Origin: Microbacterium paludicola
Lineage (GTDB): Bacteria > Actinomycetota > Actinomycetes > Actinomycetales > Microbacteriaceae
Direction: 5' to 3'
Length of the DNA stretch: 59,170 nucleotides
Assembly (NCBI RefSeq): GCF_015235415.1
Contig: NZ_JADGLL010000019.1
Coordinates: 1 to 59,170 of the forward strand
A program made the position numbers and the translations under genes. Each line of letters starts with the position of its first letter. The stretch's first letter is position 1. Shown here piece by piece: positions 47,140 through 57,586 of this stretch. Below the pieces are notes generated by a model. That model did not search any database and was not told the origin of the DNA. It saw only the letters and a program-made list of their open reading frames with translations.

Positions 47140-48524
47140 ACGGGCATCGCGATGGACAGCTGTACTTCAACGCATTCGTGCAGGCCACCCCGGGGCACCA
47201 CTACGCCGGGACGTGGGCGCTGCCAAGCGTGCGAGAGCACCGCTACAACGATCCGAAGACCTGGCGCCAGCTGGGCGCGACGCTGGAGAAGGCGAAGTTC
47301 GACGGTGTCTTCGTCGCCGACACCATCGGCCTGCTCGGCACCTTCCGGGGGAACCACGACTACCAGATCGAGCACGCGGTCGAGTTCCCGCACACTGACG
47401 CGATCATCGTCGCCACGCTCATCGGCGCCACGACCGAGGATCTCGGGATCTTCTTCACCAGCTCGATGATCCAGAACCACCCCTTCGAGTTCGCGAGGCT
47501 CGCCTCCGCGGTCGATCAGATGACGAACGGACGCGCCGGCTGGAACGCGGTCACGTCCGCGCTGTCGAGCTCATACCGGAACGTCGGCTGGGACGACGTT
47601 CCGAGCCGCGAGGAGCGCTACGCCCGCGTCGACGAGTTCATGGGGGTCTGCTACAAGGCCTGGGAGGGGTCGTGGAGCGACACCTCCGTGCTGTTCGAGG
47701 TCGAGAGCGGCCGCTACGCCGATCCGTCGCAGGTGCGCCGGATCGACCACAGCGGGCATTACTACACCTCCGCCGGCCCTCACGCCTCCGAGCCGACGCC
47801 GCAGCGCACCCCGCTCATGGCGACGGCGGGCGGCTCGGCGTTCGCCGTGGACATGGCGGCGAGGCACGCCGAGATGATGCTCTCCGCCCCGCGGAACCCC
47901 GCCGAGGCGCGCGACATGCGCAAGGCGCTCGACCAGAAGCTCATCGAGTACGGTCGCAGTCCGGAGGACGCGGTCCTCTTCCAGAACATGCACTTCGTGG
48001 TGGGCTCGACGCACGAGGAGGCCGAGCGGAAGGCCGCGGAGATCGCCGAGTACATCGACCCCATCGGCGGTCTGCTCATGAGCGGCGGCATCGCCAACCT
48101 CGACCTCGGCATGTGGGATGTCGACGAGCGGTTCAAGGTCACGGATGCGCCGGCGGCGTTCCAGGCGCACTTCGGCCCGCGGATCGCCGCCATAGGAAGC
48201 CCGGAGACGATCACGATCCGCGAGCTCACCGGCTTCGGGACGCCGAAGGTGGGCTTCGCCGGCACGCCGGAGGAGATCGCGGACGAGCTCACGGTGTGGC
48301 GGGACCACGGCATCGGCGGGGTCAATCTCGGCGACTACGCGTTTCACGGCATGTACGAGGACTTCGTCGATCACGTCGTGCCGGTCCTCCAGGAGCGAGG
48401 GCTCATGCAGCGCGAATACACACCCGGCACGGTCCGGCAGAAGTTCTTCGGACAGGGCGATCTGCTCCCGTCGAGCCACCGCGCGGCGTCGCATCGGTGG
48501 TGGGACGCGACGTCCCCGGCCTGA
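47136..48524 (+). CDS. LLM class flavin-dependent monooxygenase (NtaA/SnaA/DszA family)
   Basis: 462 residues from GTG 47136 (4-bp GTGA overlap with the dipeptidase). Motifs of the NtaA/SnaA/DszA group: TSSMIQNHPFEFARLASAVDQM, GRAGWNAVTS, DVPSREERYARVDEF, EPTPQRTPLMATAGGS and FAGTPEEIADELTVW. The enzymes use reduced FMN from a separate reductase (not seen here) to cleave C-N or C-S bonds by oxygenation. The coupling to a dipeptidase points to a modified amino acid or dipeptide as substrate. Paralogue of 51855-53237. Confidence 0.94.
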   Translation: MNGHRDGQLYFNAFVQATPGHHYAGTWALPSVREHRYNDPKTWRQLGATLEKAKFDGVFVADTIGLLGTFRGNHDYQIEHAVEFPHTDAIIVATLIGATTEDLGIFFTSSMIQNHPFEFARLASAVDQMTNGRAGWNAVTSALSSSYRNVGWDDVPSREERYARVDEFMGVCYKAWEGSWSDTSVLFEVESGRYADPSQVRRIDHSGHYYTSAGPHASEPTPQRTPLMATAGGSAFAVDMAARHAEMMLSAPRNPAEARDMRKALDQKLIEYGRSPEDAVLFQNMHFVVGSTHEEAERKAAEIAEYIDPIGGLLMSGGIANLDLGMWDVDERFKVTDAPAAFQAHFGPRIAAIGSPETITIRELTGFGTPKVGFAGTPEEIADELTVWRDHGIGGVNLGDYAFHGMYEDFVDHVVPVLQERGLMQREYTPGTVRQKFFGQGDLLPSSHRAASHRWWDATSPA

Positions 48525-48569
48525 CCTGCACCACCCACCTGCAGCACTGACCAGAAAAGGAAGAATGAC

Positions 48570-50138
48570 ATGCGCACAGCAATGCGTGCGGGCGTGGTAG
48601 GCGGCATCACGGCGGCCGCGCTCGTCCTCGCCGCGTGCTCCGGCGGCTCCACCGGAGGCGCTGACGGCACATCAGCCGACGCCGAGAACGACGTGATCAC
48701 GGTCGCCTACGCGGACGGCGGCACCTCGATCGACCCGCCCGCCACCTACGGCGGCACCGGCCTGTCGATCCTGCTGTACAGCTACGACATGCTCGTGGAC
48801 TACAAGACCGAGAACGGCGAGTTCGTCGACGGCGAGTACGTCCCCTCCGTGGCCACGAGCTGGGAGACCTCGGAGGACGGCCTCACCTGGACCTTCCAGC
48901 TCCGCGACGACGTCGTCTTCCACAGCGGCAACCCGCTCACCGCCGCCGACGTCGAGTACTCCTTCGACCGCGGCGTCGAGGCGACGCTCTGGAACGTCGC
49001 GAACTACGACGACACCGAGGTGATCGACGACCACGCCGTCGCCGTCCACCTCGTGGAGCCGAACCCCTCGCTTCTCGGCTACCTCGCCCAGAGCGGCTTC
49101 GCCATCATCGACAAGGTCGAGGCCGAGAAGGCCGGCGACGCCGATGCGCAGGCGGCCTTCCTCGCGACGAACAGCATCGGCTCCGGGCCCTACATCCTCG
49201 ACTCCTGGGACTCCTCGACCGAGGCGAAGCTGCACGTGAACCCCGACTACTGGGGCGAGGTCCCGACGATCGAGAACGTCACGATGCGCTTCATCCCCGA
49301 GCTCTCGACGCAGATCCAGCAGCTGAAGTCGGATGACGTCCAGCTCATCTACGGCGTGCCGTTCCAGAACATCGACGACCTAAAGGCCACCGACTCGCTC
49401 GTCGTCGAGGAGTACCCGTCGGCGACGTCGAACTTCATGGCGATGAACAACACCTCCGACGTCTTCGACGACGCGAGGGTCCGCCGGGCGCTGGCCTACG
49501 CGACCCCGTACGACGACATCATCGACGCGGTGCTCATGGGCCACGGCGTCCGCGATCAGTCGCCGCTGTCGCCGCTCACGCCGGGATACGACGTCTCGGT
49601 CTCTCCGTACGAGTACGACCTCGACACGGCGCGGGAGATCCTCGCGGAGTCCGATCTGCCGGACGGCTTCGAGTTCAGCGCGCTCGTCTCGAACGCGAAC
49701 ACGCTCGGCGGCCAGGCCGCGCTGCTGATGCAGGAGTCCTACGCCGAGATCGGCGTCAGGATGAACATCGAGACCGTCACCGCGGCGCAGCTGACCGAGC
49801 AGCGCCCCACCGCGGACGCGAACTTCGGCGCCTGGCTGTCGTACGTGAACCACCCGTTCTACCACCTGGGCTTCCTGATCGAGTCTTCGAGCTACACGAA
49901 CTACGCCAAGTACTCGAACCCGGAGGTCGATCAGCTCATCGCCGAGGGCGAGTTCCTCTCCTTCCCGGAGGCGAACGAGACCTGGTCCGAGGTCCAGGCG
50001 CTCATCGCTGAGGACTCCCCGTGGATCACGCTGTACTCGGAGAACGCCTCGGTGGCCTACAGCGACAGGATCGACGGGTACGTCACCGGATACGTCGATC
50101 AGCTGATCCGCATCCAGGACCTCTCCTACGCCGAGTGA
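48570..50138 (+). CDS. Peptide ABC transporter substrate-binding lipoprotein (SBP_bac_5)
   Basis: 522 residues. Lipoprotein signal with ALVLAAC lipobox (Cys23). Family 5 motifs: ATSWETSEDGLTWTFQLRDD, FHSGNPLTAADVEYSFDR and VRRALAYATPYDDII. Binds oligopeptides, dipeptides or similar in the periplasm-equivalent space and delivers them to a Dpp/Opp permease not present here. AAAGGAAG site. Followed at 14 bp by a perfect 15-bp hairpin. Paralogue of 57587-59137. Confidence 0.93.
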   Translation: MRTAMRAGVVGGITAAALVLAACSGGSTGGADGTSADAENDVITVAYADGGTSIDPPATYGGTGLSILLYSYDMLVDYKTENGEFVDGEYVPSVATSWETSEDGLTWTFQLRDDVVFHSGNPLTAADVEYSFDRGVEATLWNVANYDDTEVIDDHAVAVHLVEPNPSLLGYLAQSGFAIIDKVEAEKAGDADAQAAFLATNSIGSGPYILDSWDSSTEAKLHVNPDYWGEVPTIENVTMRFIPELSTQIQQLKSDDVQLIYGVPFQNIDDLKATDSLVVEEYPSATSNFMAMNNTSDVFDDARVRRALAYATPYDDIIDAVLMGHGVRDQSPLSPLTPGYDVSVSPYEYDLDTAREILAESDLPDGFEFSALVSNANTLGGQAALLMQESYAEIGVRMNIETVTAAQLTEQRPTADANFGAWLSYVNHPFYHLGFLIESSSYTNYAKYSNPEVDQLIAEGEFLSFPEANETWSEVQALIAEDSPWITLYSENASVAYSDRIDGYVTGYVDQLIRIQDLSYAE

Positions 50139-50151
50139 TCCTGTGAGCGGT

Positions 50152-50185
50152 GCTTCCCGGTCGGGCTACGGCCCGACCGGGAAGC
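50152..50185 (+). terminator. 15-bp perfect hairpin after the SBP gene
   Basis: GCTTCCCGGTCGGGC (50152-50166), loop TACG, exact complement (50171-50185). No U-run. Because the next gene is co-directional, this may be an attenuator or an mRNA-stabilising stem. Confidence 0.75.
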
Positions 50186-50268
50186 GACCCGTCTCGCCGG
50201 TGCCGCGGGCGGGGGCCGACGCCCGGCTGGATCGACGCCCGTCGGCAGGGCGAATCGAAGGAGTCGAA

Positions 50269-51831
50269 TTGCGCATCGGCATCGGCATCGACGTCGGCGG
50301 CACGAACACCGACGCCGTCCTCATGGACGGCAACACCGTCGCGGGCTGGGTGAAGGCGGCCACCACGGCCGACGTGTCGTCCGGGATCCACGCCGCGCTC
50401 GCGGAGCTCGTCGCCGTCACGTCCCACGATCCCGCCGCGGTCACGCGCGTCATGATCGGCACGACGCACTTCATCAACTCGCTGGTCCAGGCGCGCGGGC
50501 TCTCCCCGACCGCCTGCATCAGGCTCGGCCTCCCGGCCACGAGCGCGCTGCCGCCGATGACCGCATGGCCCGCGGACGTCCGCCAGGCGCTGAACGGTCA
50601 GGCGTACCTCGTCCACGGCGGCAACGAGTTCGACGGGCGCAGGATCGCCGACCTGCAGCCGTCGGAGATCGCGGCGGCGTGCGAAGACCTCGCGGAGAAG
50701 GGCATCCGCTCGCTCGCGATCTCGAGCGTCTTCTCGCCGATCAGCGCGGGCTTCGAGCTCGAGGCGGAGGCCATCGCCCGGGAGGTGCTCGGGCCCGGCT
50801 TCCACATCTCGCTCTCCCATCGGATCGGCCGCATCGGCCTGCTTGAGCGAGAGAACGCGGCGATCATCAACGCCGCGCTGCGCGAGATGGCGGTCGGCGT
50901 CGTCTCCGGCCTCGTCGACGCGGTCACGGACGCCGGGATCGACGGCGCCATCTACCTCAGCCAGAACGACGGCACCCTCATAGACCTCGACACCGCGCGG
51001 GAGTACCCCGTGGCGACCTTCGCCTCGGGGCCGACGAACTCGATGCGCGGCGCCGCGATCCTGTCCGGCCTGAGCGACTGCGCGGTGATCGACGTCGGCG
51101 GCACCACGAGCGACATCGGCGTGCTCGGCGGCGGCTTTCCGCGTGTGGCCACGACCGACGTCGAGGTCGCCGGCATCCGCCCCAACTTCCGGATGCCGGA
51201 CGTCCTCTCCCTGGGCATCGGCGGCGGCTCGCACATCGCAGACGGCGGGGCGTCCGTCGGGCCCCTCTCCGTGGGCTATCTGCTCCCGCACAGGGCGCTC
51301 GTCTTCGGCGGGGACACGCTCACGGCGACCGATGTCGCGGTCGCCGCCGGTCGCGCCGACGTCGGCGACGGATCGCTCGTCGCGCACCTGGACAGGAGCA
51401 TGGTCGCCGCCGCGCTCGAGACCATCGCCCGCCGCGTCGCCGAGACCGCCGACCGGATGCCCACGTCGTCGGAGCCGATTCCCGTGCTCGGAGTGGGCGG
51501 CGGGTCGATCCTGCTACCCGACGAGCTGCCGGGCTTCGGCTCGATGATCCGGCCCGAGCACTTCTCGGTGGCGAACGCCGTGGGCGCTTCGATCGCGCAG
51601 GTCGCGGGCGAGATCGACCGGGTGTTCGTCATCCAGGGGTCACGCGGGGACGTCATCGAGGCGGCGAAGCAGGAAGCCCTAGACAAGGCGGTCGCCGCCG
51701 GCGCGGAACCGGGAAGCGTGCAGCTCATCGAGTTCGACGAGGTGCCGATCCCGTATCTGCCGGGCGACAACGTGCGCATCCGTGCGAAGGCGGTCGGCGA
51801 CCTGGCCGCCGTGCCCGGCGAGATCGTCTGA
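50269..51831 (+). CDS. Hydantoinase/oxoprolinase family protein (HyuA-like)
   Basis: 520 residues from TTG 50269, chosen for the GAAGGAG site 6 bp upstream; a GTG at 50143 would extend it into the hairpin. ASKHA-fold motifs: GIGIDVGGTNTDAVLMDG, VMIGTTHFINSL, VIDVGGTTSDIGVLGGG, DVLSLGIGGGSHI and VLGVGGGSILLPDELPG. Short form of the family, usually paired with a DUF917 or HyuB partner, which is absent here. It would open hydantoin- or 5-oxoproline-like rings with ATP. Last gene of the plus-strand module, convergent with the second monooxygenase. Confidence 0.92.
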   Translation: MRIGIGIDVGGTNTDAVLMDGNTVAGWVKAATTADVSSGIHAALAELVAVTSHDPAAVTRVMIGTTHFINSLVQARGLSPTACIRLGLPATSALPPMTAWPADVRQALNGQAYLVHGGNEFDGRRIADLQPSEIAAACEDLAEKGIRSLAISSVFSPISAGFELEAEAIAREVLGPGFHISLSHRIGRIGLLERENAAIINAALREMAVGVVSGLVDAVTDAGIDGAIYLSQNDGTLIDLDTAREYPVATFASGPTNSMRGAAILSGLSDCAVIDVGGTTSDIGVLGGGFPRVATTDVEVAGIRPNFRMPDVLSLGIGGGSHIADGGASVGPLSVGYLLPHRALVFGGDTLTATDVAVAAGRADVGDGSLVAHLDRSMVAAALETIARRVAETADRMPTSSEPIPVLGVGGGSILLPDELPGFGSMIRPEHFSVANAVGASIAQVAGEIDRVFVIQGSRGDVIEAAKQEALDKAVAAGAEPGSVQLIEFDEVPIPYLPGDNVRIRAKAVGDLAAVPGEIV

Positions 51832-51854
51832 CGTCCCGCTCGCCGGCGGAGCGG

Positions 51855-53237
51855 TCACGCCCACCAGCGGTAGGCGGCCGCCGGGTGGCTCGACGGAAGC
51901 CGGTCGCCCTCGCCGAACACCTTGTTGCGCAGGCTCCCCCGGGTGTACTCGCGCTGCATGAGGCCGCGCTCCTGCAGGACGGGGCAGAGGTGGTCGACGA
52001 AGTCGTCATAGCCGCCGTGGAAGGCGTAGTCGCCGACATTGCAGCCGCCGAGGCCGGCGTCACGCCACTCCTCGAGCCGATCCGCGATCTCCTCCGGAGT
52101 GCCGGCGAAGACGAGGTCCTTGAGCGTGTGCTCGGGGAAGCCGGTCAGCTGGCCGATGGTGACGACGTCCGGGTTCCCGAGCGCCTCGAGCTGGCGGGCG
52201 AAGTGCGCCTTCATCCGCGGCTCGTCATCGATCCGGAAGGGCTCGTCGTAGGGCCGCATGCCGAGGTCGAGGCTCGCGATGCCGCCGAGCACGACCAGGT
52301 CGCTGAGCGGGTCGATGTAGGAGAAGGTCTCCTCGAGCTTGCGCATCGCCTCCTCTCGCGTGGAGCCGATGACGAAGTGCGACATCTGCATGAGCTTCAC
52401 GCTCTTCGGGTCGCGCCCGTAGGAGCGCAGCTTCGCATCGAGCATGCGCTTCGTGTCCTTGAGCACCTCGATGCTGGGCGCCGCGGTGAGGAAGAGCTCG
52501 CCGTGCTGTGCCGCGAGGTCGATCGCGTAGGTGGAGCCGCCCGGCGTCGCGAGGAATGGAGTGCGCTGCGGCGACGGCTGGGACTGATGCGGCCCTTCTG
52601 TGGAGAAGGATCTGCCCTTGTGGTCGATCTTTCGGATCCTCGAGGGATCGGACCAGACGCCGGTCTCGACGTCGGCGATCACCGCGTCGTCGGCCCACGA
52701 GCCCTCCCAGAGCTTGTACACGACCTCCAGGAACTCGTCCGCCCGCGCGTATCGTTCCTCGCGAGAGGGCAGGGCGTCGTATCCGACGTTCTTGAAGGAG
52801 TTCTCGAGCGCCGAGGTGACGACGTTCCACCCCATCCGGCCGTCGACGAGGTGGTCGAGCGTCGAGGCCAGCCGGGCGAACTCGAAGGGATGGTTCTGGA
52901 TGAGCGACGAGGTGAAGATCGCCGAGAGGTTCTCGGTCGCGGCCGCCATCGCCGTCGCGACGATGATCGCGTCGTTGTTCGGGAAGAGGAAGCCGTGCGA
53001 CATCGCGTGGTCGTGGCTTCCGCCGAACGTGCCGCCGAGCCCGAGGCCGTCGGCGATGAACACCGCGTCGAAGCAGCCGCGCTCGAGCGTCCTCGCCATG
53101 TCCGTCCAGGTCTTGAGCTTGAGATAGCTGCGGTCGCGGACCGCGGGGAGTCGCCAGGTGCCGTCGAAGTGATGGCCGGGGGTGAGCTCGGTGAACGCGT
53201 TGAACACGAGCTGGCCGTCGCGGTGCGCGGTGCTCAC
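51855..53237 (-). CDS. LLM class flavin-dependent monooxygenase (NtaA/SnaA/DszA family), second copy
   Basis: 460 residues from GTG 53237 (GTGA overlap with the dipeptidase). Same motif set as the copy at 47136: TSSLIQNHPFEFARLASTLD, DALPSREERYARADEF, QPSPQRTPFLATPGGS and FAGTPEEIADRLEEW. By eye about half of the residues match, so it is a diverged paralogue that may have a different substrate range. It is the last gene of the minus-strand module. Confidence 0.94.
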   Translation of the reverse strand: MSTAHRDGQLVFNAFTELTPGHHFDGTWRLPAVRDRSYLKLKTWTDMARTLERGCFDAVFIADGLGLGGTFGGSHDHAMSHGFLFPNNDAIIVATAMAAATENLSAIFTSSLIQNHPFEFARLASTLDHLVDGRMGWNVVTSALENSFKNVGYDALPSREERYARADEFLEVVYKLWEGSWADDAVIADVETGVWSDPSRIRKIDHKGRSFSTEGPHQSQPSPQRTPFLATPGGSTYAIDLAAQHGELFLTAAPSIEVLKDTKRMLDAKLRSYGRDPKSVKLMQMSHFVIGSTREEAMRKLEETFSYIDPLSDLVVLGGIASLDLGMRPYDEPFRIDDEPRMKAHFARQLEALGNPDVVTIGQLTGFPEHTLKDLVFAGTPEEIADRLEEWRDAGLGGCNVGDYAFHGGYDDFVDHLCPVLQERGLMQREYTRGSLRNKVFGEGDRLPSSHPAAAYRWWA

Positions 53238-54397
53238 CAGGAGCTCACCTCCGAGGCCTCGACCACTCGGAGGATGTTGCCGGAGGCCAGCTTCTTGAGA
53301 TCCTGGGCGGACCAGCCCTTCGCCGTGAGCGCCTCGAAGAGGCGCGGGTAGTCGGACACGCGCTGGAGACCCTCGGGACCGGCGGGGATGCCGTCGAAGT
53401 CGCTGCCGATGCCGATGTGGTCGATGCCGGCGACCTCGCGGGCGTGCTCGACGTGCGTGACGACGTCGTCGATCCCCACGGCAGGCGCGGGGTTCTCCGC
53501 GAGCCACGTCTCGTACGCCTCCGCCTCGCGGGACAGCTGGGGGGCGCCGTCCGCCTCGGGCTTGAGCGGATGGCGCAGGCCGAGCTCTTCGCGCTTGGCC
53601 TGCGAGGCATTCCAGTGCTCGCCGGCGGCCTCGTTGATGAAGAACGGCACGAAGGTGATCATGATCACGCCGTCGTTGGCCGCCAGCGCCTCGAGCACGC
53701 CGTCGGGGGCGTTGCGCGGGTGGTTCGCCACGTCGCGGCAGGAGGAGTGCGAGAAGATCACCGGCTTGGACGAGGCCGCGAGCGCGTCGTACATGGTGTC
53801 CTCGTGCACGTGGGAGATGTCGACCAGCATGCCGATCCGGTTCATCTCCCTGACGACCTCGCGACCGAAGTCGGTGAGCCCGTAGTCGGCGTCCTCGCCG
53901 GTCGCCGACTTCGCCCACGTGGTGTTGTCGTTGTGGGTGAGCGTCATGTAGCCCACGCCGAGCTGGCGCAGCATCCGCAGCACGCCCAGCGACTCGCGGA
54001 TCGAGTGGCCGCCCTCGGCACCCATCAGCGAGGCGATCCTGCCCGCCGCCCAGGCGGAGCGGATGTCCGCGGCGGTGCGGGCGATCTGGAAGGTGTCCGG
54101 GTAGGTCTTCTCCAGTCGGTAGACGAAGTCGATCTGCTCGAGCACCTGGCAGACGGCCTCCGGTTCCGGCAGGTGCGAGGGCACGTACACGGACCAGAAC
54201 TGAGCGCCGACGCCGCCGGCCCGAAGGCTCGGGATGTCGGTGTGCAGCGCGTCGTTCCCTTCGGCGATCCGCGCCGCGACCGGGTCCTCGCCGTAGCGGC
54301 CCCTGGCGGTGATGGGGAGGTCGTTGTGGCCGTCGAAGACGGGATACTCCGACAGCACCTCCCTGACCAGGTCGCTGTCGGTGATCGGGGCGAACAT
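53234..54397 (-). CDS. Membrane dipeptidase (peptidase family M19), second copy
   Basis: 387 residues from ATG 54397, behind AGAGGAG. Contains FDGHNDLPITARG (His-x-Asp), MGAEGGHSIRES, VDISHVHED, VIFSHSSCRDV and GIGSDFDGIPAGP, the full set of M19 zinc ligands. Closely similar to the copy at 45967. Lies downstream of the dppF body by 40 bp, so transcription from the Dpp genes would pass through the IS element. Confidence 0.95.
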   Translation of the reverse strand: MFAPITDSDLVREVLSEYPVFDGHNDLPITARGRYGEDPVAARIAEGNDALHTDIPSLRAGGVGAQFWSVYVPSHLPEPEAVCQVLEQIDFVYRLEKTYPDTFQIARTAADIRSAWAAGRIASLMGAEGGHSIRESLGVLRMLRQLGVGYMTLTHNDNTTWAKSATGEDADYGLTDFGREVVREMNRIGMLVDISHVHEDTMYDALAASSKPVIFSHSSCRDVANHPRNAPDGVLEALAANDGVIMITFVPFFINEAAGEHWNASQAKREELGLRHPLKPEADGAPQLSREAEAYETWLAENPAPAVGIDDVVTHVEHAREVAGIDHIGIGSDFDGIPAGPEGLQRVSDYPRLFEALTAKGWSAQDLKKLASGNILRVVEASEVSSW

Positions 54398-54437
54398 GTC
54401 GTCTCCTCTGGGGTCGGTGGGTCCGGGCGAATCGCGT

Positions 54438-55386
54438 TCAGGCGTACATCGCGGTGCCGTCCGCGGCGACCCGGTGGCAGGCGACCCGGCTGCTGTCCGG
54501 CAGGATCTTCAGCTCCGGTCGGTCGGTGCGGCACTGGTCGAGGACGAAGGGGCAGCGGCTCGCGAAGGGGCAGCCGGTGACGCGCGTGTGCTGCAGCGGC
54601 GGCTCGCCGGTGAGGCGGATCTTCTCTGTCTCCTGCACGTGCACGGACGGGAGCGCCGACTTCAGCGCGACGGTGTACGGGTGCCGCGGCGCCTCGAAGG
54701 CCACCTTGACGGGCGCTTCCTCCATGATCTGCCCGAAGTACAGCACGATGACGCGGTCGGCGATGAACTGGATCACCGAGAGGTCGTGCGAGATGAAGAT
54801 GGTCGCGACGTCGTGATCGCGCTGGAGTCGCTTCATCGAGTTGAGCACCTGCGCCTGGACGGACACGTCGAGGGCGGAGACGGCCTCGTCCGCGACCAGC
54901 ACGCGGGGCCGCGCGATGAGGGCGCGCGCGATCGAGATGCGCTGCCGCTGACCGCCGGAGAACTCGTGCGGCAGCCGGTCGAGGTGATCGGCGTTGAGGC
55001 CCACCGACTCGATCGCCTCGACGACCATCTCCCTGATCTGCGCACGCGCGACCCCGCGGGCGACGAGCGGCTCGGCGAGCGAGCGGCGGATCTTCCAGCG
55101 CGGGTTCAGCGAGCCGTACGGGTCCTGGAAGACCATCTGGTTCTCGCCGACGTCCTTCGACCGGCTGCCCGACACGGCCTCCGAGTCGCGGCCGTAGGAT
55201 ATCTCGCCGATCACCTTGGGCGTCATGCCGAGCACGGCGCGGCCGATCGTGGACTTGCCTGATCCGGACTCGCCGACGAGGCCGATGGTCTGGCCCCGTC
55301 CGACGGTGAAGCTGACGTCGTCGACCGCCACGACCTTCTTCCCTCCCGGCAGGTCGAACTCGACCGAGAGCTTCGTGACCTCTAGC
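54438..55386 (-). pseudogene. dppF-type oligopeptide ABC ATPase, 5' end split off by an IS481 insertion
   Basis: The remaining body starts at LEVTKLSVEFDLPGGKKVV and has intact Walker A GESGSGKST, signature FSGGQRQRISIARAL, Walker B LVADEAVSALD, H-loop IFISHDLSVIQ and the C-terminal GCPFASRCPF cysteine motif. The original ATG (56457-56455), TGATG-coupled to dppD, and the codons MTNAL are on the far side of the IS. Rejoined across the TSD they read MTNALEVTKLSVEF in frame. Translation could restart from codons within the IS end, but there is no obvious site. Probably inactive or weakly expressed. Confidence 0.9.
55381..55386. repeat. Target-site duplication TCTAGC (left)
   Basis: The same hexamer is found at 56441-56446 on the other side of the IS. 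NCTAGN is the known preferred target of IS481 elements. Confidence 0.9.
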
Positions 55387-56383
55387 TGTAGTTCCCCGTG
55401 AGGTTGTGAACGCGTGAGGCCGGGGTCTGGCCGCCGAGGGCGGTGTGGGGTCGGTGGTGATTGTAGTGATGCAACCAGGCCGGGAACGCGGCGACGCGAG
55501 CGGCTTCGTTGGGGTAGAAGCGGGCGTATGCCCATTCGTCCTCGGCGGTGCGGTTGAGGCGCTCGACCTTCCCGTTCGTCTGCGGCCGGTAGGGCCGCGT
55601 TCGACGGTGCTTCACTCCATTGCCGAGCGCATCTCGGAAGGCACGTGAGCGGTAGCAGGCGCCGTTGTCCGTCATCACCGCAGTGACCGTGATCCCCGCA
55701 TCCGCGAAGAACGCGCGGGCGCGGATCCAGAACGCTGCAGCCGTCTCCTTGCGCTCGTCATCGAGGATCTCCGAATACGCCAACCGGGAGTGGTCGTCGA
55801 TCGCGTTGTGGACAAACGCGTAGCCGACACCGCGCTGTCGGTCCCGGTTGCCTGCCGCCCGGCCGAGGGCGCGGTGCCCGCCGCCTTCGGGGATGCGCCC
55901 CTGCTTCTTGATGTCGACATGGACCAGCTCGCCCGGCCGCGACGCCTCGTAACGGATCGGCTTGGGCTTGCGGACCGGCAGTCCGGTGAACCGGTCCAGG
56001 TGCTTGAGCAACGGCATCCCGTAGCGGGCCAGGACCCGCCCGACCGTCGAGCGAGCCAGGCGCAGGTGATACGCGATCCGGTGAGGCCCCCAACGACGGG
56101 TGAACCGCAACGCGATGATCCGCCGCTCCGTCCGCCGTGACAACTGATGCGGCGACAACACCGGCCGAGACGACCTGTCGGTGAGCGGCTCGCCCGCGGC
56201 GTAGCGTTTGGCCCACTTCGACGCGGTCGCGGGCGAGCAGTTGAACCGTTCCGCTGCCCGCCGGATCGTCCAACCGGCATCGACGATCGCGGATGCGAGG
56301 CGACGACGCCCTTCCGGCGTCAAGGGAGCGTTAGCGTGAGTCACGAGGGCCTCCGTTGTGACGTAGTGAGTGTGGTAACCCAC
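55382..56383 (-). CDS. IS481 family transposase
   Basis: 333 residues: N-terminal helix-turn-helix (SAIVDAGWTIRRAAERFNCS), then a DDE integrase core with Asp in GELVHVDIKKQG, Asp in AVMTDNGACYRSRAF and Glu in NGKVERLNRTAEDEW, and C-terminal YNHHRPHTALGGQTPASR. Intact and probably functional. The stop TAG (55384-55382) is provided by the duplicated CTAG target rather than by the element itself. GTG codons at ATG+7 and ATG+13 (VTTEAL, VTHANAP) are alternative starts. Confidence 0.95.
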   Translation of the reverse strand: MGYHTHYVTTEALVTHANAPLTPEGRRRLASAIVDAGWTIRRAAERFNCSPATASKWAKRYAAGEPLTDRSSRPVLSPHQLSRRTERRIIALRFTRRWGPHRIAYHLRLARSTVGRVLARYGMPLLKHLDRFTGLPVRKPKPIRYEASRPGELVHVDIKKQGRIPEGGGHRALGRAAGNRDRQRGVGYAFVHNAIDDHSRLAYSEILDDERKETAAAFWIRARAFFADAGITVTAVMTDNGACYRSRAFRDALGNGVKHRRTRPYRPQTNGKVERLNRTAEDEWAYARFYPNEAARVAAFPAWLHHYNHHRPHTALGGQTPASRVHNLTGNYS

Positions 56384-56440
56384 ATCGTCCCGGAGGCCCT
56401 CGCCTCAGCTCACACGTTCACAACGTGTCGGCGAACTACA
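55387..56440 (-). mobile_element. IS481-family insertion sequence, complete
   Basis: 1054 bp bounded by terminal inverted repeats starting TGTAGTTC at both ends; 32 bp with 5 mismatches (core GTTGTGAACG shared). Bordered by 6-bp duplications TCTAGC. Carries one transposase gene. Inserted in codon 5-6 of a dppF gene, in the same orientation. Confidence 0.95.
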
Positions 56441-56446
56441 TCTAGC
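56441..56446. repeat. Target-site duplication TCTAGC (right)
   Basis: Matches 55381-55386 exactly. The severed dppF 5' stub (ATGACGAACGCGCTAGA on the minus strand) runs from here to 56457. Confidence 0.9.
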
Positions 56447-56456
56447 GCGTTCGTCA

Positions 56457-57497
<1,041 letters not shown>

Positions 57498-57545
57498 CGG
57501 GCTGTGCCTTTCCGTGTCCATGGACGGGGGTGGTGAGCGGGAGCC

Positions 57546-57576
57546 GGTGCCCCTCGGCCGACGGCCGAGGGGCACC
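57546..57576 (-). terminator. 14-15-bp perfect hairpin after the SBP gene
   Basis: GGTGCCCCTCGGCC (57546-57559), loop GAC, exact complement (57563-57576). Between the SBP stop and dppD on the minus strand. No U-run. Confidence 0.75.
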
Positions 57577-57586
57577 GAGGTGGCGG

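Noticed and set aside
50143..50268. Longer N-terminus of the hydantoinase-like protein from GTG 50143
   Set aside because: It would translate through the 15-bp hairpin and yields a Pro/Arg-rich stretch. TTG 50269 has a good ribosome site and starts right at the conserved GIGIDVGGTNTD motif.
55387..55535. dppF N-terminal extension reading into the IS (start near 55535)
   Set aside because: The extension is an out-of-frame reading of IS sequence, rich in Pro and Arg. The TSD and the coupled ATG at 56457 show where the gene truly began.
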